This document shows, in pieces, positions 59,291-64,000 of a stretch of 64,000 bases of DNA. Below the pieces are notes generated by a model. That model ran no database searches. It was not told the origin of the DNA and was given only the letters and a program-made list of their open reading frames with translations. The position numbers and the translations under genes are program-made. The stretch spans positions 186,001 to 250,000 of the forward strand of contig JAEILR010000003.1 of the NCBI GenBank assembly GCA_016109435.1. Reading direction: 5' to 3'. Origin of the DNA: Methanomassiliicoccus sp. GTDB lineage: Archaea > Thermoplasmatota > Thermoplasmata > Methanomassiliicoccales > Methanomassiliicoccaceae. Position 1 is the stretch's first letter; the number at the start of each line of letters is the position of its first letter.

Positions 59291-59517
59291 GAACGTTAAA
59301 AAAATATCCACATCTTAAATTAATTCGTCTGGGATTCAAAAACAATAATCAGTCGCCAGGCGACACCATCACCTTGCGTGTTCTTGGATAGAATGCCTCG
59401 ATCCCCTGGGGCCTCTTGAGACCATCATGAACGCACGTGAATATACGAACAATCGTCTTTTTTCTCGCTACAAGACCAAAGAATAATTATAGGCGCGGTC
59501 TTCGGCAATCCGGTGTT

Positions 59518-59841
59518 ATACTGGCTAAGGTAGGAATCGTTGATCGGATTCGCCGGGCCCTGGGAGGGTCGCCGGGAGACCACGGAAGCGGGCATGGTGC
59601 GCCCGCCGCCAAGGTCATGGACTACGGACCGCAACTGGACATTCTCCGCGATACCGCACGGGACCTGTGCGCAGATCCGTGGGTGGCCAACAAGCTCACG
59701 CTGGACGTGAGGATGGAAGGAGGACGTCCTATGCTCAAGGCGCTGCCGGAGACCATGCCGTACCTGAGGGCCGCCTACGCGATAAAGCGGAACGAGCTGT
59801 CGCCGGAGCTCAAGGGCCTCTTCGAAGGCATGGCCGGTTAG
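59518..59841 (+). CDS. small protein of unknown function, start uncertain
   Basis: The open frame runs from GTG 59437 to 59841. A TATA box (AATTATAGG, 59482-59490) lies inside it, so translation should begin downstream; the frame then starts with GTT-ATA-CTG and the first ATG is at 59617. The coding-like stretch ILAKVGIVDRIRRALG supports a start near 59518 with a non-standard codon, which is given here tentatively. The C-terminal part (DYGPQLDILRDTARDLCADP, MLKALPETMPYLRAAYAIKR) looks like a genuine helical protein. No family recognised. Confidence 0.45.
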   Translation: MLAKVGIVDRIRRALGGSPGDHGSGHGAPAAKVMDYGPQLDILRDTARDLCADPWVANKLTLDVRMEGGRPMLKALPETMPYLRAAYAIKRNELSPELKGLFEGMAG

Positions 59842-60020
59842 TCCATTTCCCTTTTTTCATCGCGGCCTCCGGTCCGCATTTTCATTTAATCTCCACCGGC
59901 CCCCGGGCCCGGAAGACATTTCCTCGAACGTCCCTGAAGCGGATGTTTCAAATACTGGGACGGCATCGTTCCACCGTTCCCGAGCATCCGGGTGGGTGTG
60001 GAGGACGAGTAGGTATAGTA

Positions 60021-60191
60021 ATGTACGGAAACAAGAGACAGGGCGGCTACAGCCGCGAACCCCGCGAAATGCATGACGCAAAGTGCTCCGACTGTGGAGC
60101 CCAGACCCAGGTACCTTTCAAGCCGACCGAGGGCAGGCCGGTTTACTGCAGGGACTGCTTCCAGAAGCACAAGCCGAAGGACAGGTACTAA
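60021..60191 (+). CDS. CxxC-x17-CxxC zinc-binding small protein
   Basis: 56 residues. Contains CSDC then exactly 17 residues then CRDC, the small archaeal CxxC_CxxC zinc domain. Basic ends suggest RNA or nucleic acid binding. ATG preceded by weak ribosome site; the gap 59842-60020 holds no other gene. Confidence 0.78.
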   Translation: MYGNKRQGGYSREPREMHDAKCSDCGAQTQVPFKPTEGRPVYCRDCFQKHKPKDRY

Positions 60192-60412
60192 ACCAGTTCT
60201 TCCAAACCCCTTCCCCAAATCCCTTCTAACTCGCTGTTCTTCACACACTATTCGAACTCTTGCTTGCCGTTTCTATCGATCGGCGCCAGGCATCTCCATC
60301 GCCTTGCGTCCGGTAACGGCAACAGGATGGACGTTGAAGCGTCGATGCGGCCTTTTGATGTCCCCGAGGTGCTGAGGTCGAGGTCCCGCGAGCATCGGAA
60401 TCATTGTCTGGC

Positions 60413-60432
60413 TAGTGTCAATTATCACACTA
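60413..60432. promoter_or_regulatory. inverted repeat upstream of the FkbM gene
   Basis: TAGTGT-N8-ACACTA, about 60 bases before the ATG, next to AT-rich CTTTATGG (60435-60442), which may be the TATA box. Confidence 0.35.
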
Positions 60433-60490
60433 TCTTTATGGAGAAAGCTTATTTACCCCTGCCTGACCAACCTTTTGAGGGTAATATAGG

Positions 60491-61252
60491 ATGCTTCGCC
60501 ATCGCATTAACGATATGATCACCGGAAAGCCGTTCGAGCGCCCGGTGAGGAACGCTTACAGCTTGGTTTACAGCTACTACACTCACGACCCCAATTTCTA
60601 TTACGACAAGCAGGCCAGGAAGGTGATGGCTCAGGTCCTGAGAAAGGACTCCAACTGCGTGGACGTCGGTGCCAATGAGGGCACCTTCCTGAAGGACATA
60701 CTTAGGCTCGCTCCGCTGGGCGAGCACATCGCGTTCGAACCGATCCCCGAGCTGGCCGAACGCATCGCCGAGAAGTATCCGAAGGTGGATGTGTACGACT
60801 GCGCCCTCTCCAACGTGGACGGGACCTCGACCTTTCAGCTGGTGACCAACAATCCTGGCTACTCCGGCCTGAAGCGGAGGCATTATGATTTCGGGGAGCC
60901 GGTCATCAAGGAGATCACCGTGCGCACCCAGATGTTGGACGATATCTATCCTCCAGACCGGCCTCTGGATTTCATCAAGATCGATGTCGAGGGAGCTGAG
61001 TACCTGGTGCTGCAGGGAGGAAAGAGAACGGTGGAGAAGAACCGCCCGTACATCGTTTTCGAGCACGGACGGGGCGCTGCCGAGTTCTACGATGTTACGC
61101 CTGAGCAGGTCTTCGACCTTCTGGTGGAGGAGTGCGGTCTCGAGGTGTCGACGATGGAGGAGTGGCTGAAGGACGGAAGCTCGCTCGACCGCGAAGATTT
61201 CATCGATCAGTTCGACAAGGTCACCAACTATTACTTCCTGGCCCATCCCTGA
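60491..61252 (+). CDS. FkbM family methyltransferase
   Basis: 253 residues. NCVDVGANEGTFLKDIL (motif I), AFEPIPELAERI, DFIKIDVEGAEYLVLQGG (FkbM signature) and IVFEHG. SAM-dependent O-methylation, often of sugars in surface glycans. No glycan genes flank it. It ends just before a 435-base gap. Confidence 0.88.
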   Translation: MLRHRINDMITGKPFERPVRNAYSLVYSYYTHDPNFYYDKQARKVMAQVLRKDSNCVDVGANEGTFLKDILRLAPLGEHIAFEPIPELAERIAEKYPKVDVYDCALSNVDGTSTFQLVTNNPGYSGLKRRHYDFGEPVIKEITVRTQMLDDIYPPDRPLDFIKIDVEGAEYLVLQGGKRTVEKNRPYIVFEHGRGAAEFYDVTPEQVFDLLVEECGLEVSTMEEWLKDGSSLDREDFIDQFDKVTNYYFLAHP

Positions 61253-61687
61253 GATATCGACTTAGGCCGGTCCATGGGACGCCGGCATAGGAGTTCAGTG
61301 CGGGGACAGATCTTGGCAACGAAACCGGTGGAGAAAAGATCATATTGACACCAGAAAGCCTCGTTCGCCGTTCAGGCAGTCCCGCAGCCGGGACACGATG
61401 CTTTCAGATGTAATCCTCCAATGTCCGATGCACGATATATGCTTTGTGTTCTTATGGAAAGGTCGTTTCCTTTTTCTATATACAACAATGTGAGTGGGGC
61501 GAACGGTTCAGGTCCCTGGTCGATCCCCACGCCAAGATGATGCTGTCGTCGTCACCCGGCACCTCATCGCCATTTTGAAATCAGGGATGCCAGTGGCGAT
61601 CGACGGCCTGATATCCTGTGAGGTCCTCGTTCATCATAATGATTATAATCGGGTCAATTGATTGGCCCCCGTCCATCGGCGGGAGGA
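61253..61687 (+). other. 435-base intergenic region before the ABC exporter
   Basis: No ORF is convincing. A TATA-like TCTATATAC near 61475-61483 and another AT block (ATAATGATTATAATCGG, 61636-61652) are visible; the second probably drives the exporter genes. Nothing else is recognised. Confidence 0.5.
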
Positions 61688-62413
61688 ATGGTGGGTTTGT
61701 CAGCGGTAGAGGTCAAGGGTCTAGTGAAGAACTTCGGGGACTTCCAAGCGGTCAGGGATGTCAGTTTCAGCGTGAAGGAGGGAGAGATATTCGGCCTCAT
61801 CGGCCCCAACGGGGCGGGGAAGACCACCACCATGAGGATGATGGCAACCTTGCTCCAGATCAGCGGCGGGAGCATCAACATCTTCGGAAAGGACGTGGTG
61901 AAGGATACCGATGACGTGCGCAGGATCATCAGCTACCTGCCCGAGGAAGCTGGCGCCTACAAGAACCTGACCGGCAGGCGGTACCTTGAGTTCATCGGCC
62001 GGTTCTTCGCCGATGGAGATGAGGTCCATAAGATGGTCGATCGGGGCATCGAGATCTCAGACCTCGCTGACCGCATCGATGATAAGGTCGATTCCTACAG
62101 CAAGGGCATGACCCGTCGTCTGCTGGTCGGCCGGGCCCTCATGTTCAAACCCCGCCTGGCCATCCTTGACGAGCTCACCTCCGGCCTGGACGTGATCAGT
62201 GCCCAGCAGATTCGTAGGATTGTTAAGAACATAGCCCGGGACGGGACCACGATCATAGTTTCATCACACAATATGCTCGAGGTCGAGCTCATCTGCGACC
62301 GCCTGGCCCTCATCAATGACGGGAAGGTGGTGGAGACGGGGGGCCCGGCCGATCTGAAGAAGAAGTACGATGCGGCCAACATCGAGGACGTCTTTGTGAA
62401 GGTGGTCGGATGA
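61688..62413 (+). CDS. ABC-2 type exporter, ATP-binding subunit
   Basis: 241 residues. Walker A GPNGAGKTTT, signature YSKGMTRRL, Walker B LAILDELTSGLD, switch VSSHNM. NatA/DrrA-like. GGGAGG lies immediately before the ATG; a GTG at 61691 is an alternative start. The stop overlaps the permease start (ATGA). Confidence 0.9.
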   Translation: MVGLSAVEVKGLVKNFGDFQAVRDVSFSVKEGEIFGLIGPNGAGKTTTMRMMATLLQISGGSINIFGKDVVKDTDDVRRIISYLPEEAGAYKNLTGRRYLEFIGRFFADGDEVHKMVDRGIEISDLADRIDDKVDSYSKGMTRRLLVGRALMFKPRLAILDELTSGLDVISAQQIRRIVKNIARDGTTIIVSSHNMLEVELICDRLALINDGKVVETGGPADLKKKYDAANIEDVFVKVVG

Positions 62414-63684
62414 AGTCGTTGACCAACATCATGCTCAAGGAGATCAAAGAGCTGCTGACCGTGACCACCATCATCCCGGTGGTGATCATGGCCGTGCTGT
62501 TCGCCTCCCTCGGGGGGATGATCGGTGGTGTACAGGACGAAGCGTCCCAGGCTCCCCGCATCGGGCTCATCGTCCAGGACCTCGACAGCTCCTGGTCCAT
62601 GCTTGCCCAGGGGACCATAAACAATCACACCGAGGTGGTCTACGGCGGGACGGACATCGATGAGGGGCTTAAGGCGGTCTCCTCGGCGGGCGGGACCGCC
62701 CTCCTGGTGATCCCCGAGGATTTCGGCGACAATATCAGCAGCGAACGTCCCGGGACCATCGCCGTGTACTGGATAATGTATGGGGCGGGCCTCATGGACT
62801 CCATATCCTCCTCGGTGGTGGACGGCATCATCGTCCAGGTCAACACCGATATCTCCAGGGTGATGATCGAAGAAGGTTCATCCTCCAACGCATCGATGGT
62901 CCTTTCCCCGACCATCAAGAGCGAGACCACCTTTTTCAAGGAGAAGTCTATCGAGGGGGTCTCCCCCTCGGCCATCTCCTCAATGCTCTCGTCCCAGTCG
63001 TTCATCATACCCCTGGTGGTCATGATGATGATACTGATGTCCGGGAGCACGGTCATATCCTCGATGGGCCTGGAGAAGGAGAACAAGACTCTGGAAACCC
63101 TGCTGACCATGCCGGTCAGGCGCAGCCATATCGTCCTGGGCAAGCTGGGAGGGGCGGCAGTGGTCGGGCTGCTGATGGCCTTCATCTACATGGCGGGGAT
63201 GGGCTACTACATGAACGGGATGCAGGGATCCGCCGCGATCGACGTCGCCAGGTACGGGCTCGTCCTGGAAACCATGGACTATGTCCTGGTGGGAATATCC
63301 CTCTTCCTGTCGGTGCTGGGCGGTCTGGCCCTGTGCATGATCCTGGGCGCGCTGGCCCGGGACTACAAGGCTGCCCAGAGCCTCACCCTTCCGATCACTT
63401 TCCTGGCAATGCTGCCCTTCTTCGCGCTCATGATGAAGGACTTCAACACCCTGCCCGCATTGCTGCAGGCCGTGCTGTTCGCCATACCCTTCACCCATCC
63501 CATGATGGCCATGAACAACCTCATGTTCGACGATTACGGACTGGTGATCGCCGGCATCGCCTACCAGCTGCTGTTCGCCGCCATCGCCGTGGCCGCGGCG
63601 GTGTGGCTGTTCAAGAAGGACATGCTCATCACCGGGCGCCGGAAGAGAGGAGGCAGTCCCTTTGGGAAAGGTTCAAAAAGGTGA
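62410..63684 (+). CDS. ABC-2 type exporter, permease subunit
   Basis: 424 residues. First membrane helix at about 20-40, a large external domain (40-190) and a cluster of about five helices (200-390; MMMILMSGSTVISSMGLEKENKT, ETLLTMPVRRSHIVLGKL). NatB/DrrB architecture with the conserved E-nkT-lE-ll-PvrR motif. Substrate unknown; sodium, drug or lipid export are usual for the family. Confidence 0.88.
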   Translation: MKSLTNIMLKEIKELLTVTTIIPVVIMAVLFASLGGMIGGVQDEASQAPRIGLIVQDLDSSWSMLAQGTINNHTEVVYGGTDIDEGLKAVSSAGGTALLVIPEDFGDNISSERPGTIAVYWIMYGAGLMDSISSSVVDGIIVQVNTDISRVMIEEGSSSNASMVLSPTIKSETTFFKEKSIEGVSPSAISSMLSSQSFIIPLVVMMMILMSGSTVISSMGLEKENKTLETLLTMPVRRSHIVLGKLGGAAVVGLLMAFIYMAGMGYYMNGMQGSAAIDVARYGLVLETMDYVLVGISLFLSVLGGLALCMILGALARDYKAAQSLTLPITFLAMLPFFALMMKDFNTLPALLQAVLFAIPFTHPMMAMNNLMFDDYGLVIAGIAYQLLFAAIAVAAAVWLFKKDMLITGRRKRGGSPFGKGSKR

Positions 63685-64000
63685 TCGTCCCGCCTTACCG
63701 AACCCGTTCGGCCGCCTGCCCCATCGGCCAGAAGACCATCTCCCCGGCATGGCCGAGGGAACATGGCGAGCGCCCGATGAACGTTCGGTGAGGGGGCATG
63801 CGGTCACCGTCGGCCTCACTGCGGCCATCAAGGTGTCAGCCTGGATCAAACAAAACGGTCAATGAGGGTGAGGCGTTCCGCCGAGGATACGGTCCTGCAC
63901 GAAGTCCCAGAGGGACGGTACAGATACCATTCTCATTGCGAGCTGTGAACGAGCGAGGCATTGAGATCATCGTTCACTCGTACTAAGACTCCCGCGCTTC
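63685..64000 (+). other. right-edge stretch without recognisable genes
   Basis: 316 bases. Short open frames are present on both strands but none has a start, ribosome site and protein-like composition together. I see no RNA gene or repeat. Confidence 0.5.

Noticed and set aside
61475-61600. Possible small RNA after a TATA-like TCTATATAC
   Set aside because: No clear secondary structure, terminator or conserved motif could be seen.
1-64000. tRNA, rRNA genes or CRISPR arrays
   Set aside because: No T-loop-like GTTCRANNC with matching arms, no rRNA-like conserved blocks and no regularly spaced repeats were found on reading; a covariance-model scan was not possible.

Overview
The window comes from a GC-rich archaeon, most likely a methylotrophic methanogen of the Methanomassiliicoccales (Thermoplasmata; Methanomassiliicoccus-like). 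The evidence is a methanol:corrinoid methyltransferase pair (mtaC, mtaB), an MtaA-type CoM methyltransferase homologue, isolated MtrA and MtrH homologues, an AmmeMemoRadiSam enzyme, an archaellin-like pilin, an alkyltransferase-like/endonuclease V fusion of a kind known from Thermoplasmata, and archaeal TATA boxes, many about 25 bases before a start codon, which implies leaderless mRNAs. No rRNA, tRNA or CRISPR array was seen. The genus is an inference.

Layout. 1-6.2 kb (minus): a compact lysine/diaminopimelate operon headed by an Lrp/AsnC regulator (lrp-dapA-dapB-lysC-lysA-dapF-dapL, the last cut by the window edge). 6.4-12.4 kb (minus): a GfcR-type HTH-phosphoribosyltransferase, ketopantoate reductase, an ATL-EndoV repair fusion, DoxX, cupin, nitroreductase and an MscS channel. 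12.4-20.7 kb: an A24 prepilin peptidase, a COG2231 DNA glycosylase homologue without its catalytic Asp, AmrS, ThiL, then plus-strand larA, an HdrD-like protein and folP, a zinc-ribbon membrane protein and an archaellin-like gene. 20.9-21.95 kb: an intact IS element with 8-bp target duplications. 22-30 kb: a TrpD-like/alcohol dehydrogenase operon, an Fe-S protein, a rhodanese, an alpha/beta hydrolase without its nucleophile, an Mth938 protein and a membrane-anchored glycosidase. 30-39.3 kb: an SDR, then a three-gene unit of zinc-ribbon membrane protein, DUF2207 protein ending in six Cys-Ala repeats and radical SAM/SPASM enzyme, followed by surface-polymer genes and a RIO kinase. 39.3-49.9 kb: a class II photolyase, flavodoxin plus TetR, a hydantoinase/oxoprolinase protein, then a minus-strand mtaA-like, trkA, trkH, mtrA, mtrH run. 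50-57 kb: a cupin, an HTH_10-Ogt fusion, an APC permease, a small Cys protein, a cupredoxin and mtaCB. 57-64 kb: an ABC ATPase, a large surface protein, small zinc proteins, an FkbM methyltransferase and an ABC-2 exporter.

How it fits together. MtaB, MtaC and an MtaA-like enzyme would move methyl groups from methanol to coenzyme M; the soluble MtrA/MtrH pair suggests a second corrinoid-to-pterin transfer. DNA alkylation and deamination repair is well represented (HTH_10-Ogt, ATL-EndoV, COG2231 protein, photolyase).

The three observations I rate highest are: (1) the Cys-Ala-repeat DUF2207 protein translationally coupled to a radical SAM/SPASM enzyme with a PqqD-like N-terminus, a likely post-translational modification system; (2) four copies of the 19-bp operator GTTGGA-N7-TCCAAC arranged in pairs with the same geometry around the TATA boxes of two distant operons (adh-trpD-like and APC permease); (3) a fusion of a Bat-type HTH_10 domain to an O6-methylguanine methyltransferase, a possible archaeal analogue of Ada.
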